Positions 16,840 to 24,842 of a DNA stretch of 35,139 nt are shown one piece after another. Positions within the stretch are counted from its first letter, which is position 1; each line of letters opens with the position of its first letter. The stretch is from positions 1 through 35,139 of the forward strand of contig JAISNG010000110.1 of NCBI GenBank assembly GCA_031276365.1, written 5' to 3'. Position numbers and translations under genes: made by a program. The stretch is from Campylobacteraceae bacterium. GTDB lineage: Bacteria; Campylobacterota; Campylobacteria; Campylobacterales; Campylobacteraceae. The notes beneath the pieces are model-generated. The model made no database searches. It had not been told where the DNA came from and saw only the letters and a program-made list of their open reading frames with translations.

Positions 16840-17249
16840 CACATCTCCCATTTTTCAGCTGCGTATTTGAATAATACTTTAAGCCGTGCGCCCGCATAAA
16901 AGTTGGTATCTTGCGCGCTTATCATCTCATCACCGCTAAATTCGCGGTAACACACAATATCTTCCTCATCGTCTTTTTCCTCAAGCGACTTTAAAACTTT
17001 CAACATAAAAACGCGCAAATCCTGCATGCTTGTATCGCCCGCGCTTACCACGATGTCTATCTCTATATTTAAATTGTGAATCGTTGAACCGCTTGTGTCG
17101 TTGTTTGCATTATCGGCAACATCGCGAATAATGACTGCTGGCAGCTCTTCGCGGTTAAGATTTATCGCCGTCCATTCATAGACATTATTGATACCATCAA
17201 TTGCCGATAGTCTCGTTTTAATCGCATCAATAATATCTTGGCGTCTCAT
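16839..17249 (-). CDS. Putative tail terminator / head-tail completion protein
   Basis: 136 residues from MRRQDIIDAI. The helix IIDAIKTRLSAIDGI, then LPAVIIRDV, a beta strand set (LNIEIDIVVS) and a terminal strand (ARLKVLFKYA) fit the minor tail protein U / gp37-type tail terminator fold. In transcription order it comes after the head-tail stopper-like gene and before lysozyme, where tail completion genes usually lie. The family is diverse, so the assignment is by pattern and position. Confidence 0.5.
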   Translation of the reverse strand: MRRQDIIDAIKTRLSAIDGINNVYEWTAINLNREELPAVIIRDVADNANNDTSGSTIHNLNIEIDIVVSAGDTSMQDLRVFMLKVLKSLEEKDDEEDIVCYREFSGDEMISAQDTNFYAGARLKVLFKYAAEKWEM

Positions 17250-17280
17250 TTCTTTACTCTGCATCTTTGGAGATGTGGAT

Positions 17281-17330
17281 TTCCGCCTGCCCCGCGATGA
17301 CGCAGTATCGCTTGCGCGGGAATGACGGAA
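17281..17330. repeat. REP-like palindromic element
   Basis: Imperfect 50-bp palindrome: outer TTCCG (17281-17285) / CGGAA (17326-17330), inner CCCGCG (17291-17296) / CGCGGG (17315-17320), and GCGAT / ATCGC in the centre. It contains the GTCATTCCCGCG core seen in dispersed chromosomal REP-like repeats of many Proteobacteria. It sits in a 97-base gap between two head-tail genes where neighbours are otherwise tightly packed. It is GC-rich relative to the surroundings. Confidence 0.6.
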
Positions 17331-17361
17331 AGGGCGAGGATTTGCGCATTCTTTTGCAACG

Positions 17362-17682
17362 TCATTTGAGTCTATCCTCGCTAACGTATAGAGTTGTTGT
17401 TCCGTATATTGTCGGAGTTTTATCCACGATATAAAACTCTTTGCCGCGAACCGTAACCTTGTCGTTTACGCGCACCTGCGCAACGTCCGCACTCAAAACT
17501 TCCAAAAACTGAGAACTTGCCTCAACGGCACTTATGCCCTCAAGGACGCTCTCGCTCTTTTGCGTTAGAACAACATTGACATCAATCTCGCCGTAACTCC
17601 CAACAAAACGGGCGCTCTCGCCCGCTTCGCCGCTCTCTAACGCCGCTTTAATGTCTTTTATAAGCAAGTCAATAAGACTCAT
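17362..17682 (-). CDS. Head-tail joining protein (lambda FII/stopper-like)
   Basis: 106 residues. N-terminal helix LIDLLIKDIKAAL; the C-terminal beta domain with VRVNDKVTVRGKEFYIVDKT then TIYGTTTLYVSE is the typical pattern of lambda gpFII-like head-tail attachment proteins. It overlaps the upstream gene by 4 bases. It would cap the portal and receive the tail. Confidence 0.65.
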   Translation of the reverse strand: MSLIDLLIKDIKAALESGEAGESARFVGSYGEIDVNVVLTQKSESVLEGISAVEASSQFLEVLSADVAQVRVNDKVTVRGKEFYIVDKTPTIYGTTTLYVSEDRLK

Positions 17683-17993
17683 TCGGCATCCTCAAAAGTT
17701 TCTACCAACTCAATCAACTCTTCGCGGGTCTCATCGCCTGCAAGCGCAATGTCAAGCTCTTTGGCTTTGGTTTTCAGCTCGTCATCGCTTAGTTTTTCAA
17801 GCGCGCGTTTTGCCTTTTTACCTTTTGATTTTACAGAAGAGGTTGATTCTATATTGACTTCCAACTCCTCATCCTCTGCTGCGTAGCCTACCGCAATAAG
17901 TTCTTTGGCTTGCACTGCGGCGACTTCATGCGTCTCCCCGACAAAAAGATTTTTACCGGGGATAGCTGTATTTACAAGAATTCTTACTCTCAT
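17679..17993 (-). CDS. Hypothetical protein with C-terminal HeH/LEM-like helix pair
   Basis: 104 residues from MRVRILVNTA (GAGGTG lies 7 bases before the ATG). N-terminal 50 residues are beta-rich (ILVNTAIPGKNLFVGETHEV); a Ser/Lys linker follows; the C-terminus LSDDELKTKAKELDIALAG is a SAP/HeH-like helix-extended-helix pair known from phage proteins next to capsid genes. It lies between the capsid and head-tail joining genes. Function unknown; DNA or protein contact in the head is possible. Confidence 0.5.
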   Translation of the reverse strand: MRVRILVNTAIPGKNLFVGETHEVAAVQAKELIAVGYAAEDEELEVNIESTSSVKSKGKKAKRALEKLSDDELKTKAKELDIALAGDETREELIELVETFEDAE

Positions 17994-18001
17994 ATCACAC
18001 C

Positions 18002-19795
18002 TCAAATCAACGCATCGTCAATTTTTGCGAAGCTCTGCGCCCTGCGAACCAAAGCATCGTAAAACTGATTAACGGTTATCTCAACAACCGCCTCTTTTTT
18101 CTTCGCATATGGATCTACTATCAAATCAACGCCGCCCCAAAAACCGACTATCAAGTCGGCGAAATTGCCAAAAACAATACTTGAAAGATTTGCGCCTGTG
18201 CCTTTTGTAAGGTTTGCAGGGACTTGATTGCTCGTAACATACGAATAACCGTTAATCAAACCGCCGTCTCCAATGTAAAGAGGAAAGCCTGTTTCTTTGG
18301 GTGTTGTTTTTACATAACCTCTTGTCTTTGCATTAATGAGATAACGGAAAGAACCGATATCGGCGTTTTGCACAGCTATGATTGTTTCTAATTCTACAAG
18401 GTCTTTGAATGTCGGAGCCGCGCCGTTTGCGCCAAGAGCTACCAATCCTATACCGGTTGTATTTCTTATACCCGTAGGAGTATTGCCCGTACCGTCGGCG
18501 TTCAACAAGTTCCAATCAATCTTGAGTGTAATCTGTGTTAGAAGGTCGTTTTGAATGAATTGTTCAACATTTAAAGCTGACTGCAAGATAAGACGCTTGC
18601 TGTAAGGCACTGAACCGCCGATACGTTTAGGCGACATGGATTTTTGTCCGAAAGTGATTTCACTGTCCGTAATAGCCCCTATCTCGCTCAAGTCATAAGC
18701 AGTTGAGCTTGTAAGCTGGACAGGGATATCTATATCGCCGCTAAGCCCTGATAAAATAGTCGCATACGGTAAAACTGCCGAACGGTTGCGAAGCAGCTCT
18801 ATAAAGCTCTCGACTTTCAGGTCGGAAGGAACAATGTTTGAACCTGTTGCGCCCTGACCTGTTACAGTTATTGCGCGCCCTAAAACATCAAACGGCACCA
18901 AAATACCCTGTGCTTTGACACCCGTTTTTTTCTGCGCTTCAGATGAAATTTCATACTCAAAACTCGCCTCGTCCTGCGCTTTCTTGTTTGTAGGGTCGGA
19001 AAGCGCGCGTAAAACTCTAAGCAAACTATACTGCTTCAACTCTTTTTCTTCCAAGCCGATAAAACCTGCTTTCGCGTCAATGGGCGCGCCCGCTTTGAAT
19101 GTATCAAGCACTTCGGCGCGGAACTCGTCCACGCTTTTACTCTCGCGGATAGCTTTCGCCGCCGCATCTTGTTTGCCAAATTGTGCGCCGATAGCGATAA
19201 TCTCACTAACGCGCTCCTGCTCTTTAGCCCTCGCCTCATTTTGTAGGGCAACTACATCAATCTCTTTGTCCATCTTTTCTTCCTTATAAAAGTCTAAATT
19301 TCGTCCCACGCCCACAGAATTATCCGCAGGCACCGCCACACTGCTAATCTCCAAAGGCTGCCATTTGGTAACAGTCCAAACATCTTCATTATCGCGTTTG
19401 CCTGTTATGTTTGCTTCTATAACAATGTAACCTACGCTTATCTTCTTTCGGATGCCATCTTTTACGTCGTTATAGATTTGCACGGCAAGAGGGTTATTTT
19501 TGGAAAATCTCACCTCTGCTTTGCCTCTGCTGTCTTGTATCCACGCCTTTTCTACCACTCCGATTTGCGCTCTTGTATCGTGGTCAGCCAAAAGCGGCGC
19601 GGCGTCGTTTAACCTTGTCAGGTCTACGGCATCGGGCTGATGGCTTAATACCTCATAGCCATACCATCGCAAATATGGCTCTTCTGATGAGAAACTAAGC
19701 TCAACGCTCATTTTTTCATCATCTAAAGCCCTTATGCTGCAATCGCCAAAAGCGCATCTATCTTGTTTTTGACCTACAATTTTGTCTTTGCTCAT
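18002..19795 (-). CDS. Fused prohead protease - major capsid protein (HK97 type)
   Basis: 597 residues in one open frame. Residues 1-165 form an S78-like prohead protease: LADHD (His72), KKISVGY (Ser120) and LEISSVAVPADNSVGVG (about 148-164) fit the catalytic core. Residues 170-240 are a charged helical scaffold. The rest is an HK97-fold capsid protein: GQGATGSNIVPSDL, SSTAYDLSEIGAITDSEITF, and the C-terminal FGNFADLIVGFWGGVDLIVD. Normally protease and capsid are separate genes; here no stop separates them. The protease likely cuts itself and the scaffold during head maturation. It lies right after the portal. Confidence 0.88.
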   Translation of the reverse strand: MSKDKIVGQKQDRCAFGDCSIRALDDEKMSVELSFSSEEPYLRWYGYEVLSHQPDAVDLTRLNDAAPLLADHDTRAQIGVVEKAWIQDSRGKAEVRFSKNNPLAVQIYNDVKDGIRKKISVGYIVIEANITGKRDNEDVWTVTKWQPLEISSVAVPADNSVGVGRNLDFYKEEKMDKEIDVVALQNEARAKEQERVSEIIAIGAQFGKQDAAAKAIRESKSVDEFRAEVLDTFKAGAPIDAKAGFIGLEEKELKQYSLLRVLRALSDPTNKKAQDEASFEYEISSEAQKKTGVKAQGILVPFDVLGRAITVTGQGATGSNIVPSDLKVESFIELLRNRSAVLPYATILSGLSGDIDIPVQLTSSTAYDLSEIGAITDSEITFGQKSMSPKRIGGSVPYSKRLILQSALNVEQFIQNDLLTQITLKIDWNLLNADGTGNTPTGIRNTTGIGLVALGANGAAPTFKDLVELETIIAVQNADIGSFRYLINAKTRGYVKTTPKETGFPLYIGDGGLINGYSYVTSNQVPANLTKGTGANLSSIVFGNFADLIVGFWGGVDLIVDPYAKKKEAVVEITVNQFYDALVRRAQSFAKIDDALI

Positions 19796-21270
19796 TTATT
19801 GTCTCCTTTGTTGTTGCCTTGTATGGAAGCAAGCATTTGAAATATCTCTACATCGTTTGCTATCGTTATGCCCATTTGTTCGCGCAAATCTTGGTCTCGT
19901 TTAATAGCCTCATAAACATCTTCAAGGTCGTAACCCATTTCACTCGCAACCATAGAGGGGGCTTTTATGCCTGCTTTCATGGCTAAGATATTGGCTGTAA
20001 TATCTTTTTGCGGGTCTACCCACGCCCAGCGGCGCGGCATGAAGAATGGTTTGTGAAGTTCATCAAACTTGCTTAGCGGCAGAGGAACGGCTTGTGTCAG
20101 CAAAGCCATTTGCAGCCATTCCTTGTAAACTTCATTGACAAATTCCTCAATAAACCAGCTCTGAAGATTCATCCACGCTTCGCGTTCATCCAAAACGCCC
20201 GCGCGGATAGAACTGAAGTTATAGCTCTCAAGGTCGTTTGAAAGATATGCGTAGCTTACATCAAGCCCGCTCGCGATACTCCTAAGCACCGCTTTTTCAA
20301 ACTCGGCAAAAGCCGTATTGGGGTGAGATGGATCTACGACTTTCACATCCCACCCGTCAGGGAGTTTTTGCGCCATACCCGGCGTTATCTCGTCTATAGC
20401 GTCTCCATTTGGGGCGGTATCGTCTCCGATATAATCCTCTCCCGCAGGAGATGTATAAAAAACGCCCTTAGAAGCTGAAACGCGGGCGCTCACAAGCTCC
20501 GCCTCTTCGTATGCACCCATCATTTTTAACTTCGTAACAGCGGCATGAACCCACGGCATACCGCGCGCCTGAGAAATGCGGTCGGGCAGAAAGATATGGA
20601 GTATCTCGTTTGCGGGAATGCGGATATATTCGTTTTGGAGTGCGTATAGAGTTTCGGAAGGGTGGTATTTTGTAAGATGGTAAGCGACAGGCTTGCCGTA
20701 AATATCATACTCTATGCCCATTTTGATGTTTCGTTTGTAGTCGTTGAGATTTTCATTCAGGTGGTCTGCTTCAATAAGCTGAAGTTTAAAGCCAAAGTAG
20801 TTATCATTAGCGCGGATTTTGCGTATAATCACTTCACCGTCAATCGCAGTATTAGACACAACCGCGGTACACAAAGAGCGAAAAGAGTATTTGCCGCTTA
20901 CATCGCAGTTGCCTTTCTTGCTCCACTCCCAAAAAGCGTTTTCAATAGTGTCATTTGCCTCTTTATCCTGCGTTCCGTCAGATTTTACAACCTTAGACTG
21001 GAACATAATACCGTTTGGGCCTATGATATTTGAGCCGACCATACGTTTAAATTTCTTCACATAGTCGTTATTTCTCACCAAATCGCGCGAACGGGCGCGG
21101 ACTTTTGAGAGGTTAATCATAATCAAAACGTCCGCGGAAGATTTACCGCCGCTCCAATTAAACAGCAAATCACTCTCTTTGCCGGCATCATAATTGCGTA
21201 CTTTGACGGCGTGGACGGTTTTTTGTGTTGGCGCGGGGCGGAATTTGCGGAAAAAGTCAAAAAGTTTCAA
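19792..21270 (-). CDS. Portal protein (lambda gpB family)
   Basis: 492 residues. SGGKSSADVLIMINLSKVRA followed by SRDLVRNNDYVKKF, NIIGPNGIMFQSKV, and ILHIFLPDRISQARGMPWV, then the conserved SYNFSSIRAGVLDEREAW, are classic lambda-type portal segments. It forms the dodecameric DNA entry ring at one vertex. The start overlaps the connector-like gene by 4 bases and its end overlaps the capsid gene, so a compact head operon is seen. Confidence 0.93.
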   Translation of the reverse strand: MKLFDFFRKFRPAPTQKTVHAVKVRNYDAGKESDLLFNWSGGKSSADVLIMINLSKVRARSRDLVRNNDYVKKFKRMVGSNIIGPNGIMFQSKVVKSDGTQDKEANDTIENAFWEWSKKGNCDVSGKYSFRSLCTAVVSNTAIDGEVIIRKIRANDNYFGFKLQLIEADHLNENLNDYKRNIKMGIEYDIYGKPVAYHLTKYHPSETLYALQNEYIRIPANEILHIFLPDRISQARGMPWVHAAVTKLKMMGAYEEAELVSARVSASKGVFYTSPAGEDYIGDDTAPNGDAIDEITPGMAQKLPDGWDVKVVDPSHPNTAFAEFEKAVLRSIASGLDVSYAYLSNDLESYNFSSIRAGVLDEREAWMNLQSWFIEEFVNEVYKEWLQMALLTQAVPLPLSKFDELHKPFFMPRRWAWVDPQKDITANILAMKAGIKAPSMVASEMGYDLEDVYEAIKRDQDLREQMGITIANDVEIFQMLASIQGNNKGDNK

Positions 21271-21509
21271 TCTATAAACCTCGTGCGGATTTTTTGGATA
21301 TTGCTTTTACCGCCCTCTATTGCTTCGAGAACGGCAAGTTCATTGCGCCAAAAGTCAAGGAGTTTGCGAAGTTCGGCAATACTTGCCCGCGTGAACGATT
21401 TGTCGCCAATAGTGTATGACTGCAAAGAAGTTGCCGCTAAAAGCTTTAAGCCTTTGACGCAGTCGTCAATGTTCGCTTTTATCTCGTCTTTCGTCCAAAT
21501 CGGCGTCAA
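21267..21509 (-). CDS. gpW/DUF6148-like head protein
   Basis: 80 residues beginning with TTG, with AAAGGA 7 bases upstream. The segment SLQSYTIGDKSFTRASIAEL followed by helices LDFWRNELAVLE is typical of the small DUF6148 / lambda gpW-like proteins found directly before portal genes. Such proteins stabilise packaged DNA or join head and tail. It is the first gene of the head operon after the TA module. Confidence 0.65.
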   Translation of the reverse strand: MTPIWTKDEIKANIDDCVKGLKLLAATSLQSYTIGDKSFTRASIAELRKLLDFWRNELAVLEAIEGGKSNIQKIRTRFID

Positions 21510-21595
21510 TGCGCATCCTTTTTTATATTTTTTCGGATTTTATAAAAAAAGAGGGCATTTTTAATAGATACAAGAAAATGGGGTATTTTGGAGGT

Positions 21596-21630
21596 TAAAT
21601 CCCTAAATTTAGGGATTTAGTTCTTATTTT
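21596..21630. terminator. Perfect 24-bp palindrome with T-rich flank
   Basis: A perfect palindrome spans 21596-21619 (core CCCTAAATTTAGGG). On the plus strand it is followed by TTCTTATTTTTTTG. It could terminate rightward transcription or act as an operator. It lies in the 232-base gap between the TA module (rightward) and the head operon (leftward). No ORF was found in that gap. Confidence 0.45.
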
Positions 21631-21741
21631 TTTGTAATACTAAAAATGGAGAGGGTAAAAATAAATAATGTTTTTTAAGAGTAAAAATGCAAAAATATGT
21701 TATTATTTGATTGAAGTAACAATAAAAGGAACATATGTTTT

Positions 21742-22308
21742 ATGTTTGAAATAAAAAAAATGTTGCAAGTTATTGCTTATCTTTTATCTCTCAATAATGG
21801 CAAAATGAACTTCTTGAAGTTAATGAAAGAACTTTATTTGATAGATAGAGAGTCTATAGCTGAAAGGGATACATCAATATCTGGCGATGTATATTTTAGC
21901 CTGCCTCATGGACCTGTATTGAGCGCAACAAAAAATCTTCTGGATGATTTAAAATTGGGCAAGACGGATAGACATAATCCTTTAAATGATTTTTTGGATG
22001 CTGAAAAAAGCAATAGGTACAATAATATTTACGATATAGTTCTTAAAAAAGTTCCTGAATATGACCTTTTAAGCGAAAAAGACAAAGAATATATAGAGAA
22101 AATATCAAAACAATTCAAAGACTATTCGCCTAAAAAAATAAAAGAATACACACATGAACTTCCGGAATGGACAGATCCAAACGGCAGTAATATCAAAATC
22201 AGATTTCAAGATATCATGAGAGCTTTGGGTAAAAGTGAGGATGAGATTTTAACTGCAAAACAGGAATATGAGCAAATAATAAACCTCAGTAGATATATTG
22301 GGGTATAG
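21742..22308 (+). CDS. panA: Panacea/SocA-type antitoxin
   Basis: 188 residues. The opening LQVIAYLLSLNNGKMNFLKL, then MKELYLIDRESI and VYFSLPHGPVLSATKNLLDD is the Panacea (DUF4065/SocA-like) domain, residues about 1-75. Panacea proteins act as antitoxins for many unrelated toxins encoded next to them. AAAGGA lies upstream of the chosen ATG (the earlier ATG at 21734 meets a stop after four codons). A TATTAT box stands near 21700. The next gene begins 2 bases after the stop, as expected for a TA operon. Confidence 0.78.
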   Translation: MFEIKKMLQVIAYLLSLNNGKMNFLKLMKELYLIDRESIAERDTSISGDVYFSLPHGPVLSATKNLLDDLKLGKTDRHNPLNDFLDAEKSNRYNNIYDIVLKKVPEYDLLSEKDKEYIEKISKQFKDYSPKKIKEYTHELPEWTDPNGSNIKIRFQDIMRALGKSEDEILTAKQEYEQIINLSRYIGV

Positions 22309-22310
22309 TT

Positions 22311-22742
22311 GTGGATTTTAATGGTTGTTGTTTTTTTGCATCTGATGAACCAAACGTAAATTTCCCGCATTTTATAGTAATAATATCTTCAAGCAATCCT
22401 GAAGGAAATGCCCTTCTTGTGCCTATCTCTTCCATAAAATTTGAAGCGACAGGCGCTTATAAATATAAGGGTAAGCCTTGCAAGTACTATGATGACGCAT
22501 GTGTTTTGGAGCAAACAGACATAGTAACCGACAACGAGGAACAAGTTCTAAATAAGCCATCTTTTATGAGATACGAGTGGGCAAAAGAGATAAATGTAAA
22601 TACGGTTTTGATAAAAAAATTTTCCAAAATATATGACTACAAGTGTAAAATATCACAAAATGTTTTAGGTAAAATACAAAATGGCGCGAAAAACTCAAAA
22701 GAGTTAAAACCTGCATACAAAAAATATTTTGAATATTTTTAA
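22311..22742 (+). CDS. Putative toxin partner of Panacea protein (PemK/MazF-like?)
   Basis: 143 residues starting with GTG. N-terminal region FPHFIVIISSSNPEGNALLV followed by PISSI and KYKGKPCKYYDD, then VLEQTDIVTD; the rest is Lys-rich and ends in KKYFEYF. The beta pattern (strand with VIIS, strand with LLVPIS) recalls MazF/PemK-like small toxins, but the motif match is loose. Tight coupling to the Panacea gene strongly suggests it is the toxin. Its target is unknown. Confidence 0.6.
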   Translation: MDFNGCCFFASDEPNVNFPHFIVIISSSNPEGNALLVPISSIKFEATGAYKYKGKPCKYYDDACVLEQTDIVTDNEEQVLNKPSFMRYEWAKEINVNTVLIKKFSKIYDYKCKISQNVLGKIQNGAKNSKELKPAYKKYFEYF

Positions 22743-22776
22743 TAATTTTTGTGCATAATTTTAAAATAGATTATAT

Positions 22777-22803
22777 CAAAAACTACGATATTTGTAGTTT
22801 TTG
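22777..22803. terminator. Bidirectional terminator
   Basis: 10-bp perfect stem CAAAAACTAC (22777-22786) / GTAGTTTTTG (22794-22803) with a 7-base loop. Its own A and T tracts make it effective in both directions. It separates the toxin gene (ends 22742) from the RHH gene (ends 22808), stopping the TA transcript and probably much of the terminase transcript. Confidence 0.7.
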
Positions 22804-22807
22804 AACC

Positions 22808-23017
22808 TCATTCCTCTTTTTTCAGCCCGCTCTCTATAAAACTAATTACTTCACAATAAGCCTCAATCGCCATCTCTATCAGTTTGCTATCACTTACATT
22901 AAACTTTTTGGACATTTCGCTTATTTTGTCAAATGTACTTTCATTTATCCTAAAACTCTTTACAATTCTTAGTTTGCCGTTATCTCTTTTGCGTCCACTG
23001 TTAATATTACCAGCCAT
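22808..23017 (-). CDS. Ribbon-helix-helix protein
   Basis: 69 residues. KLRIVKSFRINESTFDKISE followed by helix NVSDSKLIEMAIEAY is the RHH pattern (a strand and two helices). It overlaps the terminase large gene by 11 bases. It may be a regulator or a DNA-binding partner of the terminase; many lambda-like phages carry a small protein here, but RHH is unusual. It is the last gene before the TA insertion. Confidence 0.65.
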   Translation of the reverse strand: MAGNINSGRKRDNGKLRIVKSFRINESTFDKISEMSKKFNVSDSKLIEMAIEAYCEVISFIESGLKKEE

Positions 23018-24842
23018 TTGCCCAGCTCCTTTTTGGTGTGTCTATTTTTGGTTTTGGCGCGGGCGGAATGTCGGATACAACTCCTATCCGCCTGCCTTTC
23101 TGGAGTATTTTGTCGTCTATGCCTGCTATCAAAAGCGCGGCATTGGCATAGTTGCGGCAGTCTATCGCTTCATTTCTGTGTCTGTATTTTTCCCATCTGC
23201 CTGTTTTTTTGTCTCTTTTTTCGGCTGTGAGCTGTTTGAAATACTCTTTGTCGTATTGCGGTTTGCGCGGAAAGTGCATAAAACCAGCCCCTCGTTCAGT
23301 TATCTCAAGCTTTGCGTATATATCGTCTTTGCCCACATTTACGCCTATCGTAAAGAGGTTTATCTTTGCGAGGTTGTTTTTGCTTGCTCTTGTTTTTACA
23401 AAAGGCGCATTAATTTCGCGCGCTCCTTTTATTGCAAATATCCGCCTTAGATATCTTAGCTTGCAAAACGCATAAGCGGCTTTGGTTCGATGCCCGCCCG
23501 TATCTACCGCAGCGGCAAATATCCTTATTTTTGCGCCGTTTGCATATAAAAATGTGCGTTTAAGGTATGCGTCAAGCGCATCGCGCGTTTCAAGATTGTT
23601 CGGATCGCCGTAAATGACTTTGTAGTCTATACTCCAAGTCTCTTCGTTTTTGCCGTATCCGACGACTTCAACCTCAAAGCGGTCGTCTTGCGTATCGACT
23701 CCCGCGGTAAGCACAAGAACATTCTCAGGAACTTCTGCGCCGTACTCCTCAACGCGCGCTTCCACATTGTCAATTTTAACGGTGTCTATCTCATCTTCCC
23801 ATGGTTTAGCGTCTCTTGTGTTTACCCACACTTTCATTTTTCTTATGTCTCCGCGGTTCATAGCTTGTTTTGCCTCAAGAAATTCGGTAAAAATCTCGCG
23901 CCAAGAAATAAAACCGACTGGCGAATAATAAGAGGGCAGGCGGTAACCTCTATGTATGTGTTCGTTTTCGGCTATCCACTTTCCGTTCAATAACATTTGC
24001 GTTTTGTGATGTTCGTCTATAAGACTTCCGCAATGCTCGCATGCATACTTGACATCGCTTGTAAGCGCGTAGCCGTCTTTGTTGTACGTAAAAACAAAGC
24101 CGTTTTTTTCAAATCTTATAAATTCGCCGCAAAACGGGCATGGCATAAAATAGTGTCTTTGGTCGGACGCTTCAAATTCGGCTTCTATGTTGCTTGCTCC
24201 AGCTATCGTAGGCGTGGAATTTATGTATATTTTTCTCATGCTGCCGAAACTATCGGCGCGCTTTTTGCCCAAGTCTATCGGGTCGCCCTCGCTTCCAACG
24301 TCTTGCGGGAAGCCGTCCACATCGTCAAAAATTACAATGCGGCAGGAGAGTGAACGAAAGTTTGCGGGGGAGCCTGCCCAAGCTATTTTGAGCATACCGC
24401 CCGCGTAAATTTTCTCAAATGTGCCGCCGACGTCGTCTTTCGTCTTGCCTCCTGTTATGCGTTTGGCGAGATACGGCATCGCGCGCAAAGAGGGTTCAAG
24501 TTTGCGGTTGTTATGGTCCTTCGCAAGAGTTTCAGTCGGAAGTATCATCAATTGCGAAGATGGGACAATGTCCATGTAGTAAAGCGTCATGTTATTCGCA
24601 ACTTCAGTAAATCCGAGCTGTGTGCCTTTCATAACTTTTACTTGTTGCGTTGGGCTTTGCGGACTAAGTTCTCGCATAATCTCGCGCAAGTAAGGCATTC
24701 TATCCGTGCTGTATTGCCCCGCTTCCGCACTTGCGCCATGCGGCAACTGTCTAAATGTATCCGCCCATTCGTCTATCGTAAGATATGGGTCTGGGGCAAT
24801 AGCAAGAGCGAAAGCGGCGAGAACAGGATTACTCACTTTCAA
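23007..24842 (-). CDS. Terminase large subunit (lambda gpA family)
   Basis: 611 residues. N-terminal ATPase: YLREIMRELSPQSPTQQVKV then MKGTQLGFTEVANN (Walker-A-like, about residues 69-83); acidic Walker B IVIFDDVDGFPQD (about 170). C-terminal nuclease starts with VLVLTAGVDTQDDRFEVEVV (about 385-405). It cuts and packages DNA at cos with the small subunit. It overlaps the small subunit by 14 bases. CX2C pairs (MPCPFCG, ACEHCG) near residues 235-270 form the family's zinc-like region. Confidence 0.94.
   Translation of the reverse strand: MKVSNPVLAAFALAIAPDPYLTIDEWADTFRQLPHGASAEAGQYSTDRMPYLREIMRELSPQSPTQQVKVMKGTQLGFTEVANNMTLYYMDIVPSSQLMILPTETLAKDHNNRKLEPSLRAMPYLAKRITGGKTKDDVGGTFEKIYAGGMLKIAWAGSPANFRSLSCRIVIFDDVDGFPQDVGSEGDPIDLGKKRADSFGSMRKIYINSTPTIAGASNIEAEFEASDQRHYFMPCPFCGEFIRFEKNGFVFTYNKDGYALTSDVKYACEHCGSLIDEHHKTQMLLNGKWIAENEHIHRGYRLPSYYSPVGFISWREIFTEFLEAKQAMNRGDIRKMKVWVNTRDAKPWEDEIDTVKIDNVEARVEEYGAEVPENVLVLTAGVDTQDDRFEVEVVGYGKNEETWSIDYKVIYGDPNNLETRDALDAYLKRTFLYANGAKIRIFAAAVDTGGHRTKAAYAFCKLRYLRRIFAIKGAREINAPFVKTRASKNNLAKINLFTIGVNVGKDDIYAKLEITERGAGFMHFPRKPQYDKEYFKQLTAEKRDKKTGRWEKYRHRNEAIDCRNYANAALLIAGIDDKILQKGRRIGVVSDIPPAPKPKIDTPKRSWANGW

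Noticed and set aside
18333..18515. Arg/Tyr-rich minus-strand frame inside the capsid gene
   Set aside because: Alternate frame of the capsid coding sequence, without start signals.
22884..23475. Open frames on the plus strand with hydrophobic composition
   Set aside because: They lie opposite the RHH and terminase large genes and have no promoter or ribosome site.
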